This document shows positions 37,977 to 47,333 of a stretch of DNA of 64,000 bases, one piece after another (the stretch's first letter is position 1; each line of letters begins with the position of its first letter). The position numbers and the translations under genes are program-made. Origin of the DNA: an uncultured Polaribacter sp. (GTDB lineage Bacteria; Bacteroidota; Bacteroidia; Flavobacteriales; Flavobacteriaceae); assembly GCF_947500975.1 (NCBI RefSeq), contig NZ_CANMUE010000009.1, positions 1-64,000 of the forward strand, written 5' to 3'. The notes under the pieces were generated by a model. It ran no database searches, was not told the origin of the DNA, and saw only the letters and a program-made list of their open reading frames with translations.

Positions 37977-39137
37977 ATGAATCAAGACTTTTTATCCCCT
38001 GTAAAAGAATCTGTTTTAGCGCACTTAGAGTTGCAGCCTAGTTTGTGTTTAGGGCATAAAATTTTAGTGCATAGCGAGCAAAATGGGTTTCCGGATTTAG
38101 AAGGTGTAAAAATTGCTATTTTTGGTGTTCAAGAAGATAGAAACTCACAAAATAATTTTGGTTGTGGAGAAAATTTAAATTTTATCCGACAAAAATTGTA
38201 CGAATTATTTCCTGGAAACTGGCAAACTGAAATTGCCGATTTAGGAAATGTTTTAAAAGGAAATTCAGTTACTGATACTTATTTTGCGGTATCGGAAATT
38301 ATATCAGAATTATTACTAAAAAACATCATTCCTGTTATAATTGGTGGAGGGCAAGATATTACTTATGTAAATTACAGGGCTTACGATAAAATGGAGCAAA
38401 CTGTTAATATTACCGCTGTTGATAGTCGTTTTGATTTGGGTAATTTAGATGATGAACTTACTTCTCAATCATATTTGAGTAAAATAATAATGCAAAAACC
38501 CAATAATTTATTTAATTATAGTAATGTTGGTTATCAAACATATTTTAATCCGCAAGATGAAATAAATTTATTAGATAATTTATTTTTTGATACTTGTAGA
38601 TTAGGAAAAGCCAAAAATTTAGAAAATATTGAGCCTGCTTTTAGAAATGCAGATATTGTTTCTATAGATATAGGCGCTATAAGGCAAAGCGAAGCTCCAG
38701 CTAATAAGAACGCGTCTCCAAATGGGTTTTATGGCGAAGAAATTTGCGCACTTTCTAGATATGCAGGAATTAGCGATAAAGTTTCTTCATTTGGTATTTA
38801 CGAATACAATTCTAAATTAGATAACAATCATCAAACTGCTAGTTTAATTGCTCAAATTATATGGTATTTTATTGAAGGAGTGAATTTTAGAGTGAAAGAT
38901 TATCCGTTTTCTGGAAAAGAAAATTATCAAAAATTTACAGTTTTATTGGAAGACGATGATCCTTTAACCTTTTATAAAAGTAACAAAACTGGAAGATGGT
39001 GGATGGAGATAAATATTTTATCAGATAATAAATACAAAAGACATGCGTTAATACCATGTACATATCAAGATTATACTCAAGCCACAAAGCAAATAATACC
39101 AGAAAGATGGTATAAGGCAATGAGAAAATTAATATAG
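37977..39137 (+). CDS. Arginase-fold (formimidoylglutamase-like) protein with altered metal sites
   Basis: This protein has 386 residues from the ATG at 37977 (37974 is TTG). The ureohydrolase fold can be followed, but the metal ligands are changed. The GGGH position reads GGGQD near residue 122, the DAHxD position reads DSRFD near 147, and the SxDxDxxDP position reads SIDIGAIRQSEAP near 228. The extended C-terminal part (HALIPCTYQDYTQATKQIIPERW) is not found in true arginases. Annotation as formimidoylglutamase is common but enzymatic activity is doubtful. It lies 88 bases upstream of gldK in the same direction, where a homologue is commonly found in flavobacteria. Confidence 0.75.
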   Translation: MNQDFLSPVKESVLAHLELQPSLCLGHKILVHSEQNGFPDLEGVKIAIFGVQEDRNSQNNFGCGENLNFIRQKLYELFPGNWQTEIADLGNVLKGNSVTDTYFAVSEIISELLLKNIIPVIIGGGQDITYVNYRAYDKMEQTVNITAVDSRFDLGNLDDELTSQSYLSKIIMQKPNNLFNYSNVGYQTYFNPQDEINLLDNLFFDTCRLGKAKNLENIEPAFRNADIVSIDIGAIRQSEAPANKNASPNGFYGEEICALSRYAGISDKVSSFGIYEYNSKLDNNHQTASLIAQIIWYFIEGVNFRVKDYPFSGKENYQKFTVLLEDDDPLTFYKSNKTGRWWMEINILSDNKYKRHALIPCTYQDYTQATKQIIPERWYKAMRKLI

Positions 39138-39225
39138 TAGATAATTATAAAATACAGTTTCAACATTGTATTTTAGCAAAAAAAATAATAGGTTTACGAA
39201 CTTTTTAGTAAAGACAAAATAAAAT

Positions 39226-40587
39226 ATGAAGAAAGCATTAATATTTGCACTTTTAATAGTCGTTTTTTACAGTTGTGGTTCTAATGATAGAGGAGAATTA
39301 GTAGGTGTAAAACCAAAAAAGCAATGGTTTTCAGAAAAACCATTTGGAATGGCTAAAATTCCTGGCGGTTCATTTACAATGGGTAAGCAAGATCAAGATA
39401 TTATTGGTACTATGAATGCGCCAACTAAAACAGTTACTGTAAGACCCTATTATATGGATGAAACAGAGATAACTAATAACGAGTATAAAGAGTTTGTTAG
39501 ATGGGTTAGAGACTCTGTTGTAAGAACCAAATTAGCCTATCAACAAGAGTTTGCTGCGTTGGGAGTTACAACCGTTCCTGGAGGAAAAGGTTTATCTGGA
39601 GGAATTCATGAATATGCTTTTAAAGCATCTGATACTTCAAATGCATCGGCATATCAAAAATATATGTATGATAATTACTATAGTTTAGATTCTATACAAC
39701 CTTTAAATTGGGAACCAGAAATTGTATGGGAAAAAGAAGATTTTCCAGATGTTGATTATGTAGAAGTAATGGATTCATTATACATCAGTAGAGAAGATGC
39801 TATTGATGGTTTAAGAACTTTTAATACAAAATTTTTAAAATATAAGTATTCATGGTTTGATAGAGATAATGCTGCGAGAAAAGGTGGTGATAGAAAAGAT
39901 TTTGTACAAACTGAGGTGTTAAATATTTACCCAGATACAACAGTATGGGTAAAAGATTTTAATTATTCTTACAATGATCCAATGCATCAAGATTATTTTC
40001 ATCATCAATCCTATGGAGAATATCCTGTAGTTGGTGTTACTTGGGGGCAAGCAAATGCATTTTGTAATTGGAGAACCAAAAAGAAAAACGATTATTTAAG
40101 AGCTAAAAGGAATAGTACTTCTGTACCAGATTTTAGATTACCAACAGAAGCAGAATGGGAATATGCAGCAAGAGGAGGTTTAGAATTTGCTACTTATCCT
40201 TGGGGAACAGGAGGAACTACAAGTGATAGAGGTTGTTTTTTAGCAAACTTTAAACCTGTAAGAGGTGATTATGCAGTAGATGGCGCGTTATATACTATGG
40301 AAGCAAAATCGTTTAATGCGAACGATTATGGTTTGTATAATATGGCAGGTAATGTTTCTGAGTGGACAAATACAGCTTATAATTTATCATCTTACTATAT
40401 GGCTTCTACTATGAATCCGAATGTAGAGGATAGAAAAAATAAACGTAAAATAATTAGAGGAGGTTCTTGGAAAGATGTTGCATATTTCTTAGAAGTTGGT
40501 TCTAGAGATTATGAATATGCAGATACTGCAAGAAGCTATATTGGTTTTAGAACTGTTCAAAACTATATAGGTACCTCAAATAAATAA
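39226..40587 (+). CDS. gldK: Gliding motility/T9SS lipoprotein GldK
   Basis: GldK forms with GldN the periplasmic ring of the type IX secretion and gliding machine, attached under the outer membrane. The 453 residues have a lipoprotein signal (VVFYSCGSND). An FGE/sulfatase-modifying-factor-like fold follows: PGGSFTMGKQDQD near 46, EITNNEYKEFVRW near 80, RLPTEAEWEYAARGG near 305, NMAGNVSEW and GGSWKDV near the end, GFRTVQ. It begins the gldKLMN run, each gene following by 17-41 bases. Confidence 0.96.
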   Translation: MKKALIFALLIVVFYSCGSNDRGELVGVKPKKQWFSEKPFGMAKIPGGSFTMGKQDQDIIGTMNAPTKTVTVRPYYMDETEITNNEYKEFVRWVRDSVVRTKLAYQQEFAALGVTTVPGGKGLSGGIHEYAFKASDTSNASAYQKYMYDNYYSLDSIQPLNWEPEIVWEKEDFPDVDYVEVMDSLYISREDAIDGLRTFNTKFLKYKYSWFDRDNAARKGGDRKDFVQTEVLNIYPDTTVWVKDFNYSYNDPMHQDYFHHQSYGEYPVVGVTWGQANAFCNWRTKKKNDYLRAKRNSTSVPDFRLPTEAEWEYAARGGLEFATYPWGTGGTTSDRGCFLANFKPVRGDYAVDGALYTMEAKSFNANDYGLYNMAGNVSEWTNTAYNLSSYYMASTMNPNVEDRKNKRKIIRGGSWKDVAYFLEVGSRDYEYADTARSYIGFRTVQNYIGTSNK

Positions 40588-40621
40588 AAATCAAATAACC
40601 CTAAAATATTTAAAAAAAAAT

Positions 40622-41266
40622 ATGGCACAGTCTAAATCTTATAAAAAAATAATGAATTTTGTTTACGGAATGGGAGCAGCAGTAGTAATTGTTGGTGCAT
40701 TATTCAAAATTCAACACATATCTATAGGTCCTTTAACAGGAGGTGTAATGTTAACAATTGGACTTTTAGTTGAAGCAGCAGTATTTGCTGTTTCTGCATT
40801 TGATACGCCAGAAGATGATTATGATTGGTCTAAAGTATATCCAGAGTTAGGTGAAGAAGGTTTTTCTTCCAATAATCAACAAGATAAAATTGGAGCAGAC
40901 GGTATGTTATCTCAAAAATTAGATAATTTATTACAAGAAGCTAAAATTGATTCTTCGTTAATGGAAAGTTTAGGGAATAGTATGAAAAATTTTCAAGGAG
41001 CTGCAGAAGGGTTATCATCTGCATCTGAATCTATTTCTTCAACAAATAAATACAATGAGCAAGTATCTATGGCTGCGGCTCAAATGGAAACTTTAAATAG
41101 CTTATATAAAGTTCAAGTAGAAAATACAACAAAACAATCTGAAATTAATGCTTCGGTTGTAGAAAATACTGAAAAATTAAAAGAACAAATGGATTCTTTA
41201 GCAAAAAACTTATCTTCTTTAAATGGAGTTTATGGAGGTATGCTTTCTGCAATGTCTAGCAAATAA
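40622..41266 (+). CDS. gldL: Gliding motility/T9SS motor protein GldL
   Basis: GldL is the inner-membrane stator-like half of the GldLM proton-driven motor. The 214 residues start with two membrane helices (FVYGMGAAVVIVGALFKIQ and GGVMLTIGLLVEAAVFAVSAF) joined by a short loop. These are followed by a long cytoplasmic region with low-complexity Ser/Gln helices and coiled-coil stretches (KLKEQMDSLAKNLSSLNGVYG). A conserved Glu sits in helix 2. It follows gldK by 34 bases. Confidence 0.95.
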   Translation: MAQSKSYKKIMNFVYGMGAAVVIVGALFKIQHISIGPLTGGVMLTIGLLVEAAVFAVSAFDTPEDDYDWSKVYPELGEEGFSSNNQQDKIGADGMLSQKLDNLLQEAKIDSSLMESLGNSMKNFQGAAEGLSSASESISSTNKYNEQVSMAAAQMETLNSLYKVQVENTTKQSEINASVVENTEKLKEQMDSLAKNLSSLNGVYGGMLSAMSSK

Positions 41267-41307
41267 TAATTAGTTCAACTAAATGTATAACTTAAAAAAC
41301 TAATTAA

Positions 41308-42840
41308 ATGGCTGGAGGAAAAATGTCTGCAAGACAAAAAATGATAAACTTAATGTACCTTGTATTTATTGCAATGTTGGCAATGAACATGAGTAAAGAA
41401 GTTTTATCAGCTTTTGGTTTTATGAACGAAAAGTTAACAGAAAATAATGCATCAACAACCTTAAAAAATAATGATGCTTATGCTAATTTGGCAACAAAGG
41501 CAAGTGAGCAAAAAGAAAAATTTGGGAAACTGAATGATCAAGCAAACGAAGTAAAAAAGTATTCATCTGATTTCTATGCTTATTTAGAAAACTTAAAATC
41601 TAAAATGACTGCTGACATCGAAGATAAGGAAGATTACGAATCTATGGATAAAACCGACTTTTTAGATACATATTTCTTCAAAGGTGATAAATTTACACCT
41701 GAAGGTCAAGATTTTTTAGACAAAATTAATGGCTATAGAACAAATCTTATTAAAACTTTAGGGACGGATAGTAAATTTGTATCTGTTGTTAATAAAAGAT
41801 TTAATACAGATGATGAAACGAATGAAGATGATATAGTTATTCCTTGGTTAAAATATAGATACGAAGGTTTTCCTTTAGTTGCTTCTTTAACTAATTTAAC
41901 GCAAATGCAAGCAGACATCAAAAACACTGAAAGTGATGTTGTTACGGATTTATTAGGTGGTAAATTAGAAGAGGCTTTGTCTTTAAACAATTACAAAGGA
42001 ATTGTTGCCTTAGAAAAAAACGCATATTTTGCTGGCGAAAAAGTTACAGGAAAAGTTGTTTTAGGACGTTATGATGCAACAATGGTTCCTGATAATGTTA
42101 CTTTAAATGGAAAAGATTATAAAAACATTCAATCAGGTCAAGTAATTATTGATATGCCTGCAGGTAATGTTGGTAATCATGATATTAAAGGTAAAATTGC
42201 TTTTACTCAAAATGGAGAAATAGTTGAAGTTCCTTTTGAAAGCTCATATTCTGTAATTCCAGAGCCAAGCAATGCTGTAGTTTCTGCAGATAAAATGAAC
42301 GTGGTTTATAGAGGTTTAGATAATCCTATTTCTGTTTCTTTGCCAGGTGTTGGTGATAATAACTTAAATGTTTCTGCATCAGGAGGAAGATTAACAGGTA
42401 GTAGAGGTAAATATAGTATGAGACCAGGAGCAGGAGATGTTGCTGTAGTTAATGTAAGCGCTAAATTAAGTAGTGGTAAAGCGGTTAACTCTAAAAAGAC
42501 TTTTAGGGTAAAAGATATACCAGCAGCTATGGGATCTGTAAGAGGTCAATTTGGTACTGTAAGAATGCCAAAATCAAGTTTGCCAAATTCGCCAATTAGT
42601 GCAGGTTTACCAGATTTTATGTTCGATTTAAAACTACAAGTAAATAGTTTTAAAATAAAGATACCTAACCAATTAACTATAATTGTTAATGGGTCTAGGC
42701 TAAACGCAGCAGCCAAACAAAAATTATCGAAAGCTAAAAGAGGAGATATCATTAATATTTACGACATTAAAGCGTCTATTATTGGAAACTCATATAAGCT
42801 TAAGAAAGTATTACCAGTTAATATTGAATTAACAAACTAG
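41308..42840 (+). CDS. gldM: Gliding motility/T9SS motor protein GldM
   Basis: GldM is anchored by one N-terminal helix (MINLMYLVFIAMLAMNMS) that packs with GldL. Its long periplasmic part reaches the GldKN ring and transmits motion. The 510 residues begin MAGGKMSARQKMINLMYL, the conserved family start, then a helical domain and several beta-rich domains ending with YKLKKVLPVNIELTN. Length and order fit the family. Confidence 0.96.
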   Translation: MAGGKMSARQKMINLMYLVFIAMLAMNMSKEVLSAFGFMNEKLTENNASTTLKNNDAYANLATKASEQKEKFGKLNDQANEVKKYSSDFYAYLENLKSKMTADIEDKEDYESMDKTDFLDTYFFKGDKFTPEGQDFLDKINGYRTNLIKTLGTDSKFVSVVNKRFNTDDETNEDDIVIPWLKYRYEGFPLVASLTNLTQMQADIKNTESDVVTDLLGGKLEEALSLNNYKGIVALEKNAYFAGEKVTGKVVLGRYDATMVPDNVTLNGKDYKNIQSGQVIIDMPAGNVGNHDIKGKIAFTQNGEIVEVPFESSYSVIPEPSNAVVSADKMNVVYRGLDNPISVSLPGVGDNNLNVSASGGRLTGSRGKYSMRPGAGDVAVVNVSAKLSSGKAVNSKKTFRVKDIPAAMGSVRGQFGTVRMPKSSLPNSPISAGLPDFMFDLKLQVNSFKIKIPNQLTIIVNGSRLNAAAKQKLSKAKRGDIINIYDIKASIIGNSYKLKKVLPVNIELTN

Positions 42841-42857
42841 AATTTAAAAACAAAATT

Positions 42858-43715
42858 ATGATGACTAGAAATTGTTTCATATTATTTTTTGCCTTAATAA
42901 CTACAGGTTTAGTAAATGCACAAGTAAACATACTAAATGCAAAATCTGTAGATCAGATTGGTGTAAAAAGTCAACAGCAAAAAAATGCTGACAATGATGG
43001 TCCAATTCCTTACGGATATGTAGATGATAGAGATATCTTGTGGTCTAAAGTTGTTTGGGAATTTGTAGATTTAAATCAAAAAATAAATTTACCTTACTAT
43101 TTTCCAATTGATACTACAAATATTGCTTCAAATAGAAGATCTTTATTTGATACCTTAATTAAGGGCATTAAACAAGGTAAAATTAAAGAAGCATATACAG
43201 ATTCTTTTTTCTCTTCAAAAATTACACAAAACGAAATAGAATCTCGTTTGGTAAATGTTCGTGAAGAAAATGGTTATACAGATACTTTTAGAATTCAACC
43301 CCAAGATATAGAGGGTTATATGTTAAAAGGTATGTGGTTTTTTGACAAACGCCAAGGAGAAATGAAATACAGATTATTGGCTTTAGCACCAATGGGTAAA
43401 GACGTACAAACATTAGGAGTTGAAAATATTGATGATGAAAATTTATATGAATTATTTTGGGTGTTTTTTCCTACAGCAAGAGAAGTTTTACACGATGCAA
43501 AGGTGTTTAATCCAAAGAATACATCACATCCAATTTCTTTTGACCATATGTTAAATGCAAGAAGATTTAGCTCAGTTATTGTAAAAGAAGAAAATATTTA
43601 TGGTAATAGAGCCATAGAAGATTATGTTAGAGGTAATTCTTTATTTCAATTATTAGAGGCAGATAAGATTAAAGAAAGTATCAGAAATAGAGAAATGGAT
43701 ATGTGGAATTATTAG
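42858..43715 (+). CDS. gldN: Gliding motility/T9SS protein GldN
   Basis: GldN partners with GldK in the periplasmic ring. The protein has 285 residues with a signal peptide ending TGLVNAQ, then VNILNAKSVDQIG and DDRDILWSKVVWEFVDLNQKINLPYYFP, both typical of GldN. The end reads FQLLEADKIKESIRNREMDMWNY. The first two codons are ATG ATG (42858, 42861), and either may be used. It ends the gldKLMN run and is followed by two hairpins. Confidence 0.95.
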   Translation: MMTRNCFILFFALITTGLVNAQVNILNAKSVDQIGVKSQQQKNADNDGPIPYGYVDDRDILWSKVVWEFVDLNQKINLPYYFPIDTTNIASNRRSLFDTLIKGIKQGKIKEAYTDSFFSSKITQNEIESRLVNVREENGYTDTFRIQPQDIEGYMLKGMWFFDKRQGEMKYRLLALAPMGKDVQTLGVENIDDENLYELFWVFFPTAREVLHDAKVFNPKNTSHPISFDHMLNARRFSSVIVKEENIYGNRAIEDYVRGNSLFQLLEADKIKESIRNREMDMWNY

Positions 43716-43737
43716 TCGTAACTTCTATTAAATAATA

Positions 43738-43768
43738 TAAAAAAGTTTGCGAAAGCAAGCTTTTTTTA
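43738..43768 (+). terminator. Rho-independent terminator of gldN
   Basis: An inverted repeat with a GAAA tetraloop (AAGTTTGC / GCAAGCTT, one G-T pair) is followed by seven T, 22 bases after the gldN stop. Confidence 0.8.
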
Positions 43769-43771
43769 TTG

Positions 43772-43807
43772 GAAGCAATTTCCTGCTTTCGGCAGTTGCT
43801 TTTTTTA
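43772..43807 (+). terminator. Second hairpin after gldN
   Basis: A stem with AGCAA/TTGCT outside and CTGC/GCAG inside, separated by an internal bulge, is followed by a run of T (43800-43806). It may be a back-up terminator directly behind the first. Confidence 0.6.
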
Positions 43808-43852
43808 AGAAAAATAAAAAAGAGCTTCAACAAAGCCTCAATCAGGGCTAAG

Positions 43853-43860
43853 TATTTTTG
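43853..43860 (+). promoter_or_regulatory. Probable promoter of the FAD oxidoreductase gene
   Basis: TATTTTTG matches TAnnTTTG, 53 bases ahead of the ATG at 43914 and after the gldN terminators. No TTG 19 bases upstream. Confidence 0.4.
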
Positions 43861-43913
43861 CGAAATTTATAGCTTAACCCAATTTTTAAAGCAAACTTAT
43901 TTACTTTTATCAA

Positions 43914-44954
43914 ATGAAAATAGATTACATAATTGTTGGCTTAGGTTTAGCAGGTTTAGCATTTGCAGAAGAATTAATTTTAGCAAACAAAACTTTTATT
44001 GTTTTCGAAGACAATTCTCAAAATTCATCTTTAGTAGCTGGAGGTGTTTATAACCCTGTAATTTTAAAAAGATTTTCTCCAGTTTGGAATGTTAAAGAGC
44101 AATTAGAAGTTGCACTTCCGTTTTATAAAGCATTAGAAAGAAAATTAGAAATTAAAATTGATGAAAAATTTGTAATCAAAAAAGCTTTTAAATCCATAGA
44201 AGATCAAAATAATTGGTTTTCTGCTTTTGATAAACCAACTGTTGCACCTTATTTAGATGCGGTTTTAGACACAGAAATCTACCCAGGAGTTATCGCAAAC
44301 CATTTATTAGGTAACGTAAAAGAAGCTGGTAGAATAGATACCTTAAAATTAGTAAAATCATACAGAGAATATCTTCAAAAAAATAATTGGATTCGATTTC
44401 AAAAATTCAATCATAAAGAAATAAATTTTGATAATAATATTATTCAGTACCAAGGTTTAGAAGTTGGTAAAATAGTATTTGCAGAGGGTTTTGGCGTAAA
44501 AAACAATCCGTATTTTAATCATTTGCCAATGGAAGAAGCAAAAGGTGAATTAATTACCATACATGCTCCCAATTTAAAAATTGATTTTTTATTAAAATCT
44601 ACACTTTTTGTATTGCCTTTAGGAAATGAAACCTATAAAGTTGGAGCAACATTTAATCATACAGACAAAACTTCAAATCCATCAGAAGAAGGAAAAAAAG
44701 AATTAATAGAAAAATTAAAAAAAGTAATTAAAGTTCCTTATAAAATTATTGAACAAACCGCAGGTATAAGGCCAACTGTAAAAGATAGAAGGCCATTAAT
44801 TGGTAAACATCCAAAGCATAAAAATTTAGCTATTTTAAATGGTTTGGGTACAAGAGGTGTTATGATTGCGCCAACTGTAGCAAAACAATTGTTTTATCAT
44901 TTAGAAAATGATTTAGATTTAGACAAAGAAACCGATATTAATCGTTTTTCTTAA
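43914..44954 (+). CDS. FAD-dependent oxidoreductase (DAO family)
   Basis: The protein has 346 residues and no signal peptide. The N-terminal dinucleotide-binding motif reads IIVGLGLAGLAFAEELI, followed by a GGVYNPVILKRF segment and the C-terminal GIRPTVKDRRPLIG and LNGLGTRGVMIAPTVAKQLF, where the FAD is closed in. This is the D-amino-acid-oxidase fold; the substrate is unknown. A gene of this kind commonly follows gldN in flavobacteria. Its last 17 bases overlap the 3' end of the DUF983 gene on the other strand. Confidence 0.85.
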   Translation: MKIDYIIVGLGLAGLAFAEELILANKTFIVFEDNSQNSSLVAGGVYNPVILKRFSPVWNVKEQLEVALPFYKALERKLEIKIDEKFVIKKAFKSIEDQNNWFSAFDKPTVAPYLDAVLDTEIYPGVIANHLLGNVKEAGRIDTLKLVKSYREYLQKNNWIRFQKFNHKEINFDNNIIQYQGLEVGKIVFAEGFGVKNNPYFNHLPMEEAKGELITIHAPNLKIDFLLKSTLFVLPLGNETYKVGATFNHTDKTSNPSEEGKKELIEKLKKVIKVPYKIIEQTAGIRPTVKDRRPLIGKHPKHKNLAILNGLGTRGVMIAPTVAKQLFYHLENDLDLDKETDINRFS

Positions 44955-45330
44955 TAACCGCATCTTTATCATAAGCAACAAATATATTTATCCAAATAAT
45001 TCTTGATAGCCTTAGTACAATTGGTGATAAAAGTAGAGAAACTACTATAATTGCTATAAAACTATTTATAAAAGTTTGATTAAAAATAACTTTAGATATT
45101 ATAAATGTAATAACAAATATTGCAACAGCTAATCCATAATTTATATACATAGCGCCAAAGAAAAACGATGGCTCTATCACGTATTTTAAATTACAACTAG
45201 GGCAATTTTTATGAATTTTAATTACTTTTTTTGGATTAAAAGTAACAGGGTTTGTAAAGAAATCACCGTTATGACATTTTGGGCATTTATTTTTAAAAAT
45301 ACTGAACAATTTTGTTCCTTTTTTAAACAT
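44938..45330 (-). CDS. DUF983 membrane protein
   Basis: From the ATG at 45330 it has 130 residues. The N-terminus carries a zinc-ribbon-like pair CPKC...CPSC (CPKCHNGDFF and NCPSCNLKYV), followed by FFFGAMYINYG and two or three membrane helices (AVAIFVITFIISKVIF, SFIAIIVVSLLLSPIVLRL). This is the DUF983 pattern; function unknown. It converges with and overlaps the FAD oxidoreductase gene by 17 bases. Confidence 0.85.
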   Translation of the reverse strand: MFKKGTKLFSIFKNKCPKCHNGDFFTNPVTFNPKKVIKIHKNCPSCNLKYVIEPSFFFGAMYINYGLAVAIFVITFIISKVIFNQTFINSFIAIIVVSLLLSPIVLRLSRIIWINIFVAYDKDAVIKKND

Positions 45331-45384
45331 GATAAACTGCAATTTTTTAGTTAGTTTTGCAAACTACAAAATTACATAAAATTA

Positions 45385-47304
45385 ATGTTAAACGTACATA
45401 ACTTAACAGTTTCCTTTATGGGAACGGACTTGTTTTCTGGTATCACTTTTAAATTAAATAAAGGAGATAGAATTGGGTTGATTGGAAAAAATGGGGCAGG
45501 AAAATCTACGCTTTTAAAAGTTTTATCAAAAGATATAGAAAGTAGTGGTGGTACTATGGCTTTTGACAAAGATGTAAATATTGGTTTTTTACGTCAGGAT
45601 ATAGATTTTGTAGAAGGAAGAACCATTTTAGAAGAAGCATATCAAGCTTTTGAAGAAATTAAAGAAATAGAAGCTGAGTTAGAAGATATAAACAATCAAC
45701 TAACAACTAGAACAGATTATGAAAGTGATTCTTATACAGAATTAATTCAAAATTTAACAGATAAGCAAGAACGTTATGAGCTTTTAGGAGGTTATAACTA
45801 TCAAGGAGATACAGAAAAGATTTTACAAGGTTTAGGTTTTCAAAGAGAAGATTTTGATAAGTTAACCGATACTTTTTCTGGAGGATGGAGAATGCGTATA
45901 GAGTTAGCAAAGTTATTACTTCAAAATAATGATATATTATTATTAGATGAGCCAACAAACCACTTAGATATTGAATCTATTATTTGGTTAGAAAACTTTT
46001 TAAAGAATTATTCTGGCGCAATTGTGTTGGTTTCTCATGATAAAATGTTTTTAGATAATGTAACAAATAGAACTATTGAAATTTCTTTAGGTCAGATTTA
46101 CGATTATAAAAAGCCATATTCTCAGTTCTTGTTATTAAGAGCAGAAATCAAAGAAAAACAGTTACAAGCTCAAAAAAATCAAGAAAAAGAAATTAAGCAG
46201 AAACAGCATTTAATTAATAAATTTAAGGCAAAAGCAAGTAAGGCATCTATGGCTCAATCTTTAATGAAACAACTAGATAAGGTTCAGTTAATTGAAGTTG
46301 ATCAAGATGATAATCAAGCCATGAATGTTCGTTTTGCAATATCAAAAGAGCCAGGTAAAATTATAGTTGAAGCAGAAAATTTATGTAAAAGTTACGGCGA
46401 AAAACATGTTTTAGAAGGTGTAGATTTATTAATTGAAAGAAATAGTAAGATTGCATTTGTAGGACAAAATGGTCAAGGAAAATCAACTTTAGCAAAAATG
46501 ATGGTGGGTGAAATTCCTTTTGAAGGACATTTAAAACTAGGTCATAATGTAGAAGTAGGGTATTTTGCTCAAAATCAATCAGAATATTTACCACCAGAAA
46601 AAACAGTGCTTGAAATTATGGAGGATGCTGCAACAGATTCTAACAGAATGCGTGTTAGAGATATGTTAGGGTCGTTTTTATTTGGAGGAGATGCGGTAGA
46701 TAAAAAAGCAAAAGTGCTTTCTGGAGGAGAAAGAAATAGATTAGCTTTATGTAAATTATTGTTGCAACCATTCAATGTTTTAATCATGGATGAGCCAACA
46801 AATCACTTAGATATTGCCTCAAAAACCGTTTTAAAAGAAGCATTAAATAATTTTAATGGAACTTTGATTGTAGTTTCTCATGATAGAGAGTTTTTACAAG
46901 GATTAACATCAACAGTTTATGGTTTTAAAGATAAAGTAATCAAAGAATATTTAGGTGATATTGATTACTTCTTAGAGCAACATAAAATGGAAAGTTTGCG
47001 TGAAGCAGAATTAAAAACAGTTGTAAAAGTAGCAAAAGACACTTCTAAAAAAGAAGCACATCAATTATCTAGAGAGCAAGAAAAAGAGCTAAAAAAACTA
47101 AATAATAAATTGTCTAAAATAGAAACTGATATTGCTGATTTAGAATCAGAAATTGAAAAAATTGATTTAGAATTAGCTAATAATTATGATGAAGTTTCTA
47201 CAAGACCAAACTTCTTTGAAAAATACAAAGCTAAAAAAGCAAAAGTAGATTCACTAATGTTAGAATGGGAAAAAATAGAAAGTCAGGTTTCTAGTTTTTC
47301 ATAA
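45385..47304 (+). CDS. ABC-F family ATP-binding protein (Uup/EttA-like)
   Basis: This 639-residue soluble protein has two ABC ATPase domains and no membrane segments, so it acts at the ribosome rather than in transport. Domain 1 has GKNGAGKSTLLK, FSGGWRMRIELA and LLLDEPTNHLD; domain 2 has GQNGQGKSTLAK, LSGGERNRLALC and LIMDEPTNHLD. The linker between is helical and rich in Lys/Gln (ABC-F arm/linker). A C-terminal coiled coil (ELKKLNNKLSKIETDIADLE) resembles Uup. The exact subclass is uncertain. Confidence 0.92.
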   Translation: MLNVHNLTVSFMGTDLFSGITFKLNKGDRIGLIGKNGAGKSTLLKVLSKDIESSGGTMAFDKDVNIGFLRQDIDFVEGRTILEEAYQAFEEIKEIEAELEDINNQLTTRTDYESDSYTELIQNLTDKQERYELLGGYNYQGDTEKILQGLGFQREDFDKLTDTFSGGWRMRIELAKLLLQNNDILLLDEPTNHLDIESIIWLENFLKNYSGAIVLVSHDKMFLDNVTNRTIEISLGQIYDYKKPYSQFLLLRAEIKEKQLQAQKNQEKEIKQKQHLINKFKAKASKASMAQSLMKQLDKVQLIEVDQDDNQAMNVRFAISKEPGKIIVEAENLCKSYGEKHVLEGVDLLIERNSKIAFVGQNGQGKSTLAKMMVGEIPFEGHLKLGHNVEVGYFAQNQSEYLPPEKTVLEIMEDAATDSNRMRVRDMLGSFLFGGDAVDKKAKVLSGGERNRLALCKLLLQPFNVLIMDEPTNHLDIASKTVLKEALNNFNGTLIVVSHDREFLQGLTSTVYGFKDKVIKEYLGDIDYFLEQHKMESLREAELKTVVKVAKDTSKKEAHQLSREQEKELKKLNNKLSKIETDIADLESEIEKIDLELANNYDEVSTRPNFFEKYKAKKAKVDSLMLEWEKIESQVSSFS

Positions 47305-47333
47305 TAATTATGTAAATATCTAAACCATAAATT

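Noticed and set aside
39226..40587. GldK as an active formylglycine-generating enzyme
   Set aside because: It has the FGE-like fold but is part of gldKLMN with a lipoprotein signal; a structural T9SS role is well established for the family.
43769..44053. Plus-strand frame of 94 codons before and inside the FAD oxidoreductase gene
   Set aside because: It spans a hairpin and a promoter and overlaps the well-supported oxidoreductase in another frame.
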